In this document: piece after piece, positions 38,401-50,530 of the stretch | Position numbering within the stretch: the first letter of the stretch is position 1 | Layout: each line of letters opens with the position of its first letter | Assembly (NCBI GenBank): GCA_920105625.2 | Contig: OV050031.1 | Coordinates: 70,317,995-70,381,994, forward strand | Reading direction: 5' to 3' | DNA: 64,000 nucleotides | Origin: Clusia tigrina | Taxonomy: Eukaryota > Arthropoda > Insecta > Diptera > Clusiidae | Notes under the pieces: model-generated | What the model saw: the letters and a program-made list of their open reading frames with translations, nothing else | What the model was told of the DNA's origin: nothing | The model's database searches: none | Translations under genes and position numbers: made by a program

Positions 38401-39700
38401 GCGATGCCGACTGAGACGCCGACTGAGGCAGATAGGGGTAGATATAGGCATAGAGAATGCAGCAGACCCCCCCAATCGACGGCGGCAGCGACTGAGATGC
38501 CTACAGAGACGCTGACAAGAGGCTGCGACGCCGACTGAGAACCCGAATGAGGCAGATAGGGGTAGATATAGGCATAGAGAAGGCAGCAGACCCCCAATCG
38601 ACAGCAGCAGCGACTGAGACGCCTACAGAGCCTCTGACAGAGTCTGAGACGCCGACTGAGGCAGATACGGGTAGATATTGGCATAGAGAATGCAGCAGAC
38701 CCCCCAATCGACAGCGGCAGCGACTGAGACGCCTACAGAGCCTCTGACAGAGGCTGAGACGCCGACTGAGGCAGATACGGGTAGATATTGGCATAGAGAA
38801 TGCAGCAGACCCCCCAATCGACGGCGGCAGCGACTGAGACGCTGACAGAGGCTGCGACGCCGACTGAGATGCCGACTGAGGCAGATAAGGGTAGATATAG
38901 GCATAAAGAAGGCAGCAGACCCCCCAATTGACAGCGGCAGCGACTGAGACGCCTACAGAGACTCTGACAGAGGCTGAGACGCCGACTGAGGCAGATACGG
39001 GTAGATATTGGCATAGAGAATGCAGCAGACCCCCCAATCGACGGCGGCAGCAACTGAGACGCTGACAGAGGCTGCGACGCCGACTGAGATGCCGACTGAG
39101 GCAGATAAGGGTAGATATAGGCATAAAGAAGGCAGCAGACCCCCCAATTGACAGCGGCAGCGACTGAGACGCCTACAGAGACTCTGACAGAGGCTGAGAC
39201 GCCGACTGAGGCAGATACGGGTAGGTATTGACATAGAGAAGGCAGCAGACTCCCCAATCGATGGCGGCAGCGACTGAGACGTCTAGAGAGACGCTGACAG
39301 AGGCTGCGAAGCCGACTGAGATGCCGACTGAGGCAGGTAGGGGTAGATATAGGCATAGAGAAGGCAGCAGACCCCCAATCGACTGCGGCAGCAACTGAGA
39401 CGCATACAGAGAAGCTGATAGAGGCTGCGACGCCGACTGAGATGCCGACTAAGGCAGATAGGGGTCTCTGCATACAGAAGGCAGCAGACCCCCCAATCGA
39501 CAGCGGCAGCGACTGAGACGCCTACAGAGCCTCTGACAGAGGCTGAGACGCCGACTGAGGCAGATACGGGTAGATATTGACATAGAGAAGGCAGCAGACT
39601 CCCCAATCGACAGCGGCAGCGACTGAGACGCCTAAAGAGACGCTGACAGAGGCTGCGACGCCGACTGAGGCAGAAAGGGGTAGATATTGGCATAGATAAT
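35451..39700 (+). repeat. Block D, copy 3
   Basis: In register with D copy 1 at an offset of 26,859-26,861 bp for about 1.46 kb (8641-10100). It then loses about 253 bp (two monomers; offset about 26,607-26,610) and returns to 26,867 bp by 12594/39461, where both copies carry the unusual GGGGTCTCTGCATACAG. It shares the deletions at 36951 and about 37076. Confidence 0.85.
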
Positions 39701-42700
39701 GCAGCAGACGCCCCAATCGACAGCAGCAGCGACTGAGACGACTACAGAGACGCTGACAGAGGCTGCGACGCCGACTGAGGCAGAAAGGGGTAGATATAGG
39801 CATAGAGAAGGCAGCAGACCCCCCCAATCGACAACGGCAGCGACTGAGATGCCAACAGAGACGCTGACAAGAGGCTGCGACGCCGACTGAGGCAGAAAGG
39901 GGTAGATATTGGAATAGATAATGCAGCAGATGCCCCAATCGACAGCAGCAGCGACTGAGACGACTACAGAGACGCTGACAGAGGCTGCGAAGCTAAAAGA
40001 GGCTGCGACGGCGACTGAGTTGCCGACTGAGGCAGATAGGTGTAGATATATTCATACAGAAGGCACCAGACCCCCCCAATCGACAGCGGCAGTGACTGAG
40101 ACGCATTCAGAGACGCTGACAGAGGCTGCGACGCCGACTGAGACGATGACTGAGTCAGATAAGGGTAGATATTGGCATAGAGAAGGAAGCAGACCCCCCA
40201 ATCGACAGCGGCAGTGACAGAGACACCTACAGAGACGCTGACAGAGGCTGCGACGGCGTCAGAGTTGCCGACTGAGGCAGATAGGGGTAGATATTGACAT
40301 AGAGAATGCAGCAGACCCCCCATCGACGGCGGCAGCGACTGAGACGCATTCAGAGACGCTGACAGAGGCTGCGACGCTGACGGAGGCTGCGACGCCGACA
40401 GCGGCTGCGACGCCGACTGAGGCAGAGAGGGTTAGACATATGCGTAGAGAAGGCAGCAGACAACCCAATCGAGAGCGGCAACAACTGAGACCCATACAGA
40501 GACGCTTATAGAGGCTGCGACGCCGACTGAGATGCCGACTGAGGAAGATAGGGGTAGATATTGGCATAGAGAAGGCAGCAGACCCACCAATCGACAGCGG
40601 CAACAACTGAGACGCATACAGAGATGCTGACAGAGGCTGCGACGCCGACTGAGATGCCGACTGAAACAGGTAGGTGTAGACATAGGCATAGAGAAGGCAG
40701 CAGACCCTTCAATCGATAGCGGCAGCGACTGAGACGCAATCAGAGACGCTGATAGAGGCTGCGACGCCGACTGAGTTGCCGACTGAGGCAGATAGGGGTA
40801 GATATAGGCATACAGAAGGCAGCAGACCCCCCAATCGACAGAGGCAGCGACTGAGACGCCTACAAAGACGCTGACAGAGCCTGCGACGTCGACTGTGGCA
40901 GATAGGGGTAGATATTGGCATAGAGAATGCAGCAGACCCCCCCATCGACGGCGGCAGCGACTGAGACGCTGACAGAGGCTGCGACGCTGACAGATGCTGC
41001 GACGCCGACTGAGACGCCGACTGAGGCAGAGAGGGGTAGACATAGGCATAGAGAAGGCAGCAGACACCTCAATCCACAGCGGCAACAAATGAGACGCCTA
41101 CAGAGACGCTGACAGAGGCTGCGACGCCGACTGAGATGCTGACTGAGGCAGGTAGGGTTAGATATAGGCATAGAGAAGGCAGCAGACCCCCAATCGACAG
41201 CGGCAGCGACTGAGACGCCTACATAGACGCTGACAATGGATGCGATGCCGACTGAGACGCCGACTGAGGCAGATAGGGGTAGATATAGGCATAAAAAAGG
41301 CATCAGACCCCCCAATCGACAGCGGCAGCGACTGAGACGCATTCAGAGACGCTGACAGAGGCTGCGACGCCGACTGAGACGCCGACTGAGGCAGGTAAGA
41401 GTAGATATAGCCATAGAGAAGGCAGCAGACCCCCCAATCGACAGCAGCAGCGACTGAGACGCCTACAGACACGCCTACAGAGACGCTGACAAGAGGCTGC
41501 GACGCCGACTGAGACGGCGACTGAGGCAGATAGGGGTAGATATAGGCATAGAGAATGCAGCAGACCCCCCAATCGAAGGCGGCAGCGACTGAGATGCCTA
41601 CAGAGACGCTGACAAGAGGCTGCGACGCCGACTGAGAACCCGACTGAGGCAGATAGGGGTAGATATAGGCATAGAGAAGGCAGCAGACCCCCAATCGACA
41701 GCAGCAGCGACTGAGACGCCTACAGACACGCCTACAGAGACGCTGACAAGAGGCTGCGACGACGACTGAGAACCCGACTGAGGCAGATAGGGGTAGATAT
41801 AGGCATAGAGAATGCAGCAGACCCCCCAATCGACGGCGGCAGCGACTGAGACGCCTAGAGAGACGCTGACAGAGGCAGATAAGGGTAGATATAGGCATAA
41901 AGAAGGCAGCAGACCCCCCAATTGACAGCGGCAGCGAGTGAGACGCCTACAGAGACTCTGACAGAGGCTGAGACGCTGACTGAGGCAGATACGGGTAGAT
42001 ATTGACATAGAGAAGGCAGCAGACTCCCCAATTGATAGCGGCAGCGACTGAGACGCCTAAAGAGACGCTGACAGAGGCTGCGACGCCGACTGAGGCAGAT
42101 AGGGGTAGATATTGGCATAGATAATGCAGCAGACCCCCCCAATCGACGGCGGCAGCGACTGAGACGCCTCGAGAGACGCTGACAGAGGCTGCGAAGCCGA
42201 CTGAGATGCCGACTGAGGCAGGTAGGGGTAGATATAGGCATAGAGAAGGCAGCAGACCCCCAATCGGCAGCGGCAGCAACTGAGACGCATACAGAGACGC
42301 TGATAGAGGCTGCGACGCCGACTGAGATGCCGACTGAGGCAGGTAGGGGTAGATATAGGCATAGAGAAGGTAGCAGAACCCCCCCAATCGACAGCGGCAG
42401 CGACTGAGACGCCTACATAGGCTCTGACAATGGCTGCGATGCCGACTGAGATGCCGACTGAGACGCCGACTGAGGCAGATAGGGGTAGATATAGGCATAG
42501 AGAAGGCATCAGACCCCCCAATCGACAGCGGCAGCGACTGAGACGCATTCAGAGACGCTGACAGAGGCTGCGACGCTGACACATGCTGCGACGCCGACTG
42601 AGACGCCGCCTGAGGCAGAGAGGGGTAGACATAGGCATAGAGAAGGCAGCAGACCCCCCAATCGACAGCGGCAGCGACTGAGACGCCTAAAGAGACGCTG

Positions 42701-43000
42701 ACAGAGGCTGCGACGCTGACTGAGGCAGAAAGGGGTAGATATTGGCATAGATAATGCAGCAGACGCCCCAATCGCCAGCAGCAGCGACTGAGACGCCTAA
42801 AGAGACGCTGATATAGGCTGCGACGCCGACTGAGGCAGAAAGGGGTAGATATAGGCATAGAGAAGGCAGCAGACCCCCCCAATCGACAACGGCAGCGACT
42901 GAGATGCCAACAGAGACGCTGACAAGAGGCTGCGACGCCGACTGAGGCAGAAAGGGGTAGATATTGGCATAGATAATGCAGCAGACGCCCCAATCGACAG
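39701..43000 (+). repeat. Block B, copy 5
   Basis: Matches B copy 1 at an offset of 25,791 bp around 14.7-15.3 kb, then about 26.06 kb further on. It has the GACATATGCGTAGAGAAGG, CCCTTCAATCGATAGC and CATCGACGGCGGC monomers in order, the 30-bp deletion near 41871, and two copies of the monomer pair ending CAAGAGG...GCAGAAAGGGG near 39.87 and 42.93 kb. Confidence 0.8.
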
Positions 43001-46000
43001 CAGCAGCGACTGAGACGACTACAGAGACGCTGACAGAGGCTGCGAAGCTAAAAGAGGCTGCGAAGCTAAAAGAGGCTGCGACGGCGACTGAGTTGCCGAC
43101 TGAGGCAGATAGGTGTAGATATATTCATACAGAAGGCACCAGACCCCCCCAATCGACAGCGGCAGTGACTGAGACGCATTCAGAGACGCTGACAGAGGCT
43201 GCGACGCCGACTGAGACGATGACTGAGTCAGATAAGGGTAGATATTGGCATAGAGAAGGAAGCAGACCCCCCAATCGACAGCGGCAGCGACAGAGACACC
43301 TACAGAGACGCTGACAGAGGCTGCGACGGCGTCAGAGACGCCGACTGAGGTAGATAGGGGTAGATATGGGCATAGAGAAGGCAGCAGACCCCTCAATCGA
43401 CAGCGGCAGCAACTGAGACGCATACAGAGAAGCTGATAGAGGCTGCGACGCCGACTGAGATGCCGACTGAGGCAGATAGGGGTAGATATATGCATACAGA
43501 AGGCACAGACCCCCCAATCGACAGCGGCAGCGACTGAGACGCCTACAGAGCCTCTGACAGAGGCTCAGACGCCGACTGAGGCAGATACGGGTAGATATTG
43601 ACATAGAGAAGGCAGCAGACTCCCCAATCGACAGCGGCAGCGACTGAGACGCCTAAAGAGACGCTGACAGAGGCTGCGACGCCGACTGAGGCAGAAAGGG
43701 GTAGATATTGGCATAGATAATGCAGCAGACGCCCCAATCGACAGCAGCAGCGACTGAGACGACTACAGAGACGCTGACAGAGGCTGCGAAGCTAAAAGAG
43801 GCTGCGACGGCGACTGAGTTGCCGAGTGAGGCAGATAGGTGTAGATATATTCATACAGAAGGCACCAGACCCCCCAATCGACAGCGGCAGTGACTGAGAC
43901 GCATTCAGAGACGCTGACAGAGGCTGCGACGCCGACTGAGACGATGACTGAGTCAGATAAGGGTAGATATTGGCATAGAGAAGGAAGCAGACCCCCAATC
44001 GACAGCGGCAGCGACAGAGACACCTACAGAGACGCTGGCAGAGGCTGCGACGGCGTCAGAGACGCCGACTGAGGTAGATAGGGGTAGATATGGGCATAGA
44101 GAAGGCAGCAGACCCCTCAATCGACAGCGGCAGCGACTGAGACGCATTCAGAGACGCTGAGAGAGGCTGCGAAGCCGACTGAGGCAGATAGGGGTAGATA
44201 TTGACATAGAGAAGGCAGCAGACCCCCCAATCGGCAGCGGCAGCGACTGAGACGCCTACAGAGACGCTGACAGACTCTGCGACGCCGACAGAGGCTGCGA
44301 CGCCGACTGAGGCCGAGAGGGTTAGACATATGCGTAGATAAGGCAGCAGACAACCCAATCGAGAGCGGCAACAACTGAGACCCATACAGAGACGCTTATA
44401 GAGGCTGCGACGCCGACTGAGATGCCGACTGAGGAAGATAGGGGTAGATATTGGCATAGAGAAGGCAGCAGACCCACCAATCGACAGCGGCAACAACTGA
44501 GACGCATACAGAGATGCTGACAGAGGCTGCGACGCCGACTGAGATGCCGACTGAAACAGGTAGGTGTAGACATAGGCATAGAGAAGGCAGCAGTTCCTTC
44601 AATCGACAGCGGCAGCGACTGAGACGCAATTAGAGACGCTGATAGAGGCTGCGACGCCGACTGAGTTGCCGACTGAGGCAGATAGGGGTAGATATAGGCA
44701 TACAGAATGCAGCAGACCCCCCAATCGACAGAGGCAGCGACTGAGACGCCTACAAAGCCGCTGACAGAGGCTGCGACGTCGACTGTGGCAGATAGAGGAA
44801 GATATTGGCATAGAGAATGCAGCAGACCCCCCAATCGACGACGGCAGCGACTGAGACGCCTCGAGAGACGCTGACAGAGGCTGCGAAGCCGACTGAGATG
44901 CCGACTGAGGCAGGTAGGGGTAGATATAGGCATAGAGAAGGCAGCAGACCCCCAATCGGCAGCGGCAGCAACTGAGATGCATACAGAGACGCTGATAGAG
45001 GCTGCGACGCCGACTGAGATGCCGACTGAGGCAGGTAGGGGTAGATATAGGCATAGAGAAGGCAGCAGACCCCTCAATCGACAGCGGCAGCGACTGAGAC
45101 GCATTCAGAGACGCTGAGAGAGGCTGCGATGCCGACTGAGGCAGATAGGGGTAGATATTGACATAGAGAAGGCAGCAGACCCCCCAATCGACAGCAGCAG
45201 CGACTGAGACGCCTACAGACACGCCTACAGAGACGCTGACAAGAGGCTGCGACGCCGACTGAGACGGCGACTGAGGCAGATAGGGGTAGATATAGGCATA
45301 GAGAATGCAGCAGACCCCCCAATCGAAGGCGGCAGCGACTGAGATGCCTACAGAGACGCTGACAAGAGGCTGCGACGCCGACTGAGAACCCGACTGAGGC
45401 AGATAGGGGTAGATATAGGCATAGAGAAGGCAGCAGACCCCCAATCGACAGCAGCAGCGACTGAGACGCCTACAGACACGCCTACAGAGACGCTGACAAG
45501 AGGCTGCGACGACGACTGAGAACCCGACTGAGGCAGATAGGGGTAGATATAGGCATAGAGAATGCAGCAGACCCCCCAATCGACGGCGGCAGCGACTGAG
45601 ACGCCTAGAGAGACGCTGACAGAGGCAGATAAGGGTAGATATAGGCATAAAGAAGGCAGCAGACCCCCCAATTGACAGCGGCAGCGAGTGAGACGCCTAC
45701 AGAGACTCTGACAGAAGCTGAGACGCTGACTGAGGCAGATACGGGTAGATATTGTCATAGAGAAGGCAGCAGACTCCCCAATCGATAGCAGCAGCGACTG
45801 AGACGCCTAAAGAGACGCTGACAGAGGCTGCGACGCCGACTGAGGCAGATAGGGGTAGATATTGGCATAGATAATGCAGCAGACCCCCCAATCGACGGCG
45901 GCAGCGACTGAGACGCCTCGAGAGACGCTGACAGAGGCTGCGAAGCCGACTGAGATGCCGACTGAGGCAGGTAGGGGTAGATATAGGCATAGAGAAGGCA

Positions 46001-46700
46001 GCAGACCCCCAATCGGCAGCGGCAGCAACTGAGACGCATACAGAGACGCTGATAGAGGCTGCGACGCCGACTGAGATGCCGACTGAGGCAGGTAGGGTTA
46101 GATATAGGCATAGAGAAGGTAGCAGAACCCCCCCAATCGACAGCGGCAGCGACTGAGACGCCTACATAGGCTCTGACAATGGCTGCGATGCCGACTGAGA
46201 TGCCGACTGAGACGCCGACTGAGGCAGATAGGGGTAGATATAGGCATAGAGAAGGCATCAGACCCCCCAATCGACAGCGGCAGCGACTGAGACGCATTCA
46301 GAGACGCTGACAGAGGCCGCGACGCTGACTGAGATGCCGACTGAGGCAGGTAGGGTTAGATATAGGCATAGAGAAGGTAGCAGAACCCCCCCAATCGACA
46401 GCGGCAGCGACTGAGACGCCTACATAGGCTCTGACAATGGCTGCGACGCCGACTGAGACGCCGCCTGAGGCAGAGAGGGGTAGACATAGGCATAGAGAAG
46501 GCAGCAGACCCCCCAATCGACAGCGGCAGCGACTGAGACGCCTAAAGAGACGCTGACAGAGGCTGCGACGCCGACTGAGGCAGAAAGGGGTAGATATTGG
46601 CATAGATAATGCAGCAGACGCCCCAATCGCCAGCAGCAGCGACTGAGACGCCTAAAGAGACGCTGATATAGGCTGCGAAGCTAAAAGAGGCTGCGACGGC
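43001..46700 (+). repeat. Block B, copy 6
   Basis: Starts with a doubled 18-mer, GCTGCGAAGCTAAAAGAG, at about 43041-43076 that is single in sister monomers near 39990 and 43788. The GTGTAGATATATTCATACAG / GGCACCAGAC monomer occurs near 43113 and 43841. The remainder follows block B order to 46.7 kb, with the 30-bp deletion near 45621. A CATAGGCTCTGACAATGG segment occurs twice, near 46165 and 46425. Confidence 0.75.
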
Positions 46701-49700
46701 GACTGAGTTGCCGACTGAGGCAGATAGGTGTAGATATATTCATACAGAAGGCACCAGACCCCCCCAATCGACAGCGGCAGTGACTGAGACGCATTCAGAG
46801 ACGCTGACAGAGGCTGCGACGCCGACTGAGACGATGAATGAGTCAGATAAGGGTAGATATTGGCATAGAGAAGGAAGCAGACCCCCCCAATCGACAGCGG
46901 CAGCGACAGAGACACCTACAGAGACGCTGACAGAGGCTGCGACGGCGTCAGAGACGCCGACTGAGGTAGATAGGGGTAGATATGGGCATAGAGAAGGCAG
47001 CAGACCCCTCAATCGACAGCGGCAGCAACTGAGACGCATACAGAGAAGCTGATAGAGGCTGCGACGCCGACTGAGATGCCGACTGAGGCAGATAGGGGTA
47101 GATATATGCATACAGAAGGCAGCAGACCCCCCAATCGACAGCGGCAGCGACTGAGACGCCTACAGAGCCTCTGACAGAGGCTCAGACGCCGACTGAGGCA
47201 GCTACGGGTAGATATTGACATAGAGAAGGCAGCAGACTCCCCAATCGACAGCGGCAGCGACTGAGACGCCTAAAGAGACGCTGACAGAGGCTGCGACGCC
47301 GACTGAGGCAGAAAGGGGTAGATATTGGCATAGATAATGCAGCAGACGCCCCAATCGACAGAAGCAGCGACTGAGACGACTACAGAGACGCTGACAGAGG
47401 CTGCGACGGCGTCAGAGACGCCGACTGAGGTAGATAGGGGTAGATATGGGCATAGAGAAGGCAGCAGACCCTCAATCGACGCTGAGAGAGGCTGCGATGC
47501 CGACTGAGGCAGATAGGGGTAGATATTGACATAGAGAAGGCAGCAGACCCCCAATCGGCAGCGGCAGCGACTGAGACGCCTACAGAGACGCTGACAGACT
47601 CTGCGACGCCGACAGAGGCTGCGACGCCGACTGAGGCCGAGAGGGTTAGACATATGCGTAGATAAGGCAGCAGACAACCCAATCGAGAGCGGCAACAACT
47701 GAGACGCTTACAGAGACGCTTATAGAGGCTGCGACGCCGACTGAGATGCCGACTGAGGAAGATAGGGGTAGATATTGGCATAGAGAAGGCAGCAGACCCA
47801 CCAATCGACAGCGGCAACAACTGAGACGCATACAGAGATGCTGACAGAGGCTGCGACGCCGACTGAGATGCCGACTGAAACAGGTAGGTGTAGACATAGG
47901 CATAGAGAAGGCAGCAGACCCTTCAATCGACAGCGGCAGCGACTGAGACGCAATTAGAGACGCTGATAGAGGCTGCGACGTCGACTGTGGCAGATAGGGG
48001 TAGATATTGGCATAGAGAATGCAGCACACCCCCCCATCGACGGCGGCAGCGACTGCGACGCTGACAGAGGCTGCGACGCTGACAGATGCTGCGACGCCGA
48101 CTGAGGCAGAGAGGAGTAGACATAGGCATAGAGAAGGCAGCAGACACCTCAATCCACAGCGGCAGCGACTGAGACGCCTACATAGACGCTGACAATGGGT
48201 GCGATGCCGACTGAGACGCCGACTGAGGCAGATAGGGGTAGATATAGGCATAGAGAAGGCATCAGACCCCCCAATCGACAGCGGCAGCGACTGAGACGCA
48301 TTCAGAGACGCTGACAGAGGCTGCGACGCCGACTGAGACGCCGACTGAGGCAGATAGGGGTAGATATAGGCATACAGAAGGTAGCAGACCCCCCAATCGA
48401 CAGAGGCAGCGACTGAGACGCCTACAAAGACGCTGACAGAGGCTGCGACGTCGACTGTGGCAGATAGGGGTAGATATTGGCATAGAGAATGCAGCACACC
48501 CCCCCATCGACGGCGGCAGCGACTGCGACGCTGACAGAGGCTGCGACGCTGACAGATGCTGCGACGCCGACTGAGGCAGAGAGGAGTAGACATAGGCATA
48601 GAGAAGGCAGCAGACACCTCAATCCACAGCGGCAGCGACTGAGACGCCTACATAGACGCTGCCAATGGGTGCGATGCCGACTGAGACGCCGACTGAGGCA
48701 GATAGGGGTAGATATAGGCATAGAGAAGGCATCAGACCCCCCAATCGACAGCGGCAGCGACTGAGACGCATTCAGAGACGCTGACAGAGGCTGCGACGCC
48801 GACTGAGACGCCGACTGAGGCAGATAGGGGTAGATATAGGCATAGAGAATGCAGCAGACCCCCCAATCGACGGCGGCAGCGACTGAGATGCCTACAGAGA
48901 CGCTGACAAGAGGCTGCGACGCCGACTGAGAACCCGACTGAGGCAGATAGGGGTAGATATAGGCATAGAGAAGGCAGCAGACCCCCAATCGACAGCAGCA
49001 GCGACTGAGACGCCTACAGACACGCCTACAGAGACGCTGACAAGAGGCTGCGACGCCGACTGAGGCAGATAGGGGTAGATATAGGCATAGAGAATGCAGC
49101 AGACCCCCCAATCGACGGGGGCAGCGACTGAGACGCCTACAGAGACGCTGACAGAGGCTGCGACGGTGACTGAGTTGCCGAATTAGGCAGATAGGGGTAG
49201 ATATATGCATACAGAAGGCAGCAGAGCCCCCAATCGACAGCGGCAGCGACTGGGACGCCTACAGAGCCTCTGACAGAGGCTGAGACGCCGACTGAGGCAG
49301 ATACGGGTAGATATTGGCATAGAGAATGCAGCAGACCCCCCAATCGACGGTGGCAGCGACTGAGACGCCTAGAGAGACGCTGACAGAAACTGCGACGCCG
49401 ACTGAGATGCCGACTGAGGCAGATAAGGGTAGATATAGGCATAAAGAAGGCAGCAGACCCCCCAATTGACAGCGGCAGCGACTGAGACCCCTACAGAGAC
49501 TCTGACAGAGGCTGAGGCGCCGACTGAGGCAGATACGGGTAGATATTGACATAGAGAATTTAGCAGACTCCCCAATCGACAGCGGCAGCGACTGAGACGC
49601 CTAAAGAGACGCTGACAGAGGCTGCGACGCCGACTGAGGCAGATAGGGGTAGATATTGGCATAGATAATGCAGCAGACCCTCCAATCGACGGCGGCAGCG

Positions 49701-50530
49701 ACTGAGACGCCTAGAGAGACGCTGACAGAGGCTGCGAAGCCGACTGAGATGCCGACTGAGGCAGGTAGGGGTAGATATAGGCATAGAGAAGGCAGCAGAC
49801 CCCCTATCGACAGCGGCAGCAACTGAGACGCATACAGAGACGCTGATAGAGGCTGCGACGCTGACTGAGATGCCGACTGAGGCAGATAGGGGTAGATATA
49901 TGCATAAAGAGGGCAGCAGACCCCACAATCGACAGCGGCAGCGACTGAGACGCCTACAGAGCCTCTGACAGAGGCTGAGACGCCGACTGAGACAGATACG
50001 GGTAGATATTGGCATAGAGAATGCAGCAGACCCCCCAATCGACGGCGGCAGCGACTGAGACGCCTAGAGAGACGCTGACAGAGGCAGATAAGGGTAGATA
50101 TAGGCATAAAGAAGGCAGCAGAGCCCCCAATTGACAGCGGCAGCGACTGAGACGCCTACAGAGACTCTGACAGAGGCTGAGACGCCGACTGAGGCAGATA
50201 CGGGTATATATTGACATAGAGAAGGCAGCAGACTCCCCAATCGACAGCGGCAGCACCTGAGACGCCTAAAGAGACGCTGACAGAGTCTGCGACGCCGACT
50301 GAGGCAGATAGGGGTAGATATTGGCATAGATAATGCAGCAGACCCCCAATCGACGGCGGCAGCGACTGAGACGCCTCGAGAGACGCTGACAGAGGCTGCG
50401 AAGCCGACTGAGATGCCGACTGAGGCAGGTAGGGGTAGATATAGGCATAGAGAAGGCAGCAGACCCCCAATCGGCACCGGCAGCAACTGAGACGCATACA
50501 GAGACGCTGATAGAGGCTGCGACGCCGACT
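46701..50530 (+). repeat. Block B, copy 7
   Basis: Block B order again, interrupted by a monomer shortened near 47475 (CCCTCAATCGACGCTGAGAG) and by the 470-bp duplication at 47971-48843. The later part (49.1-50.5 kb) contains AATTGACAGCGG monomers, the 30-bp deletion near 50080, and GATAATGCAGCAGACC monomers at about 49668 and 50332. Confidence 0.75.
47971..48843 (+). repeat. 470-bp tandem duplication (four monomers)
   Basis: CATAGAGAATGCAGCACACC at 48011 recurs at 48481. Following bases match to about 48373/48843, including the shared rare GCACACC change, GACTGCGACGCTGACAG and GAGGAGTAGACATAGG. One of the few differences in the readable overlap is CTGACAATGG against CTGCCAATGG. This is a recent event. 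Confidence 0.9.
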
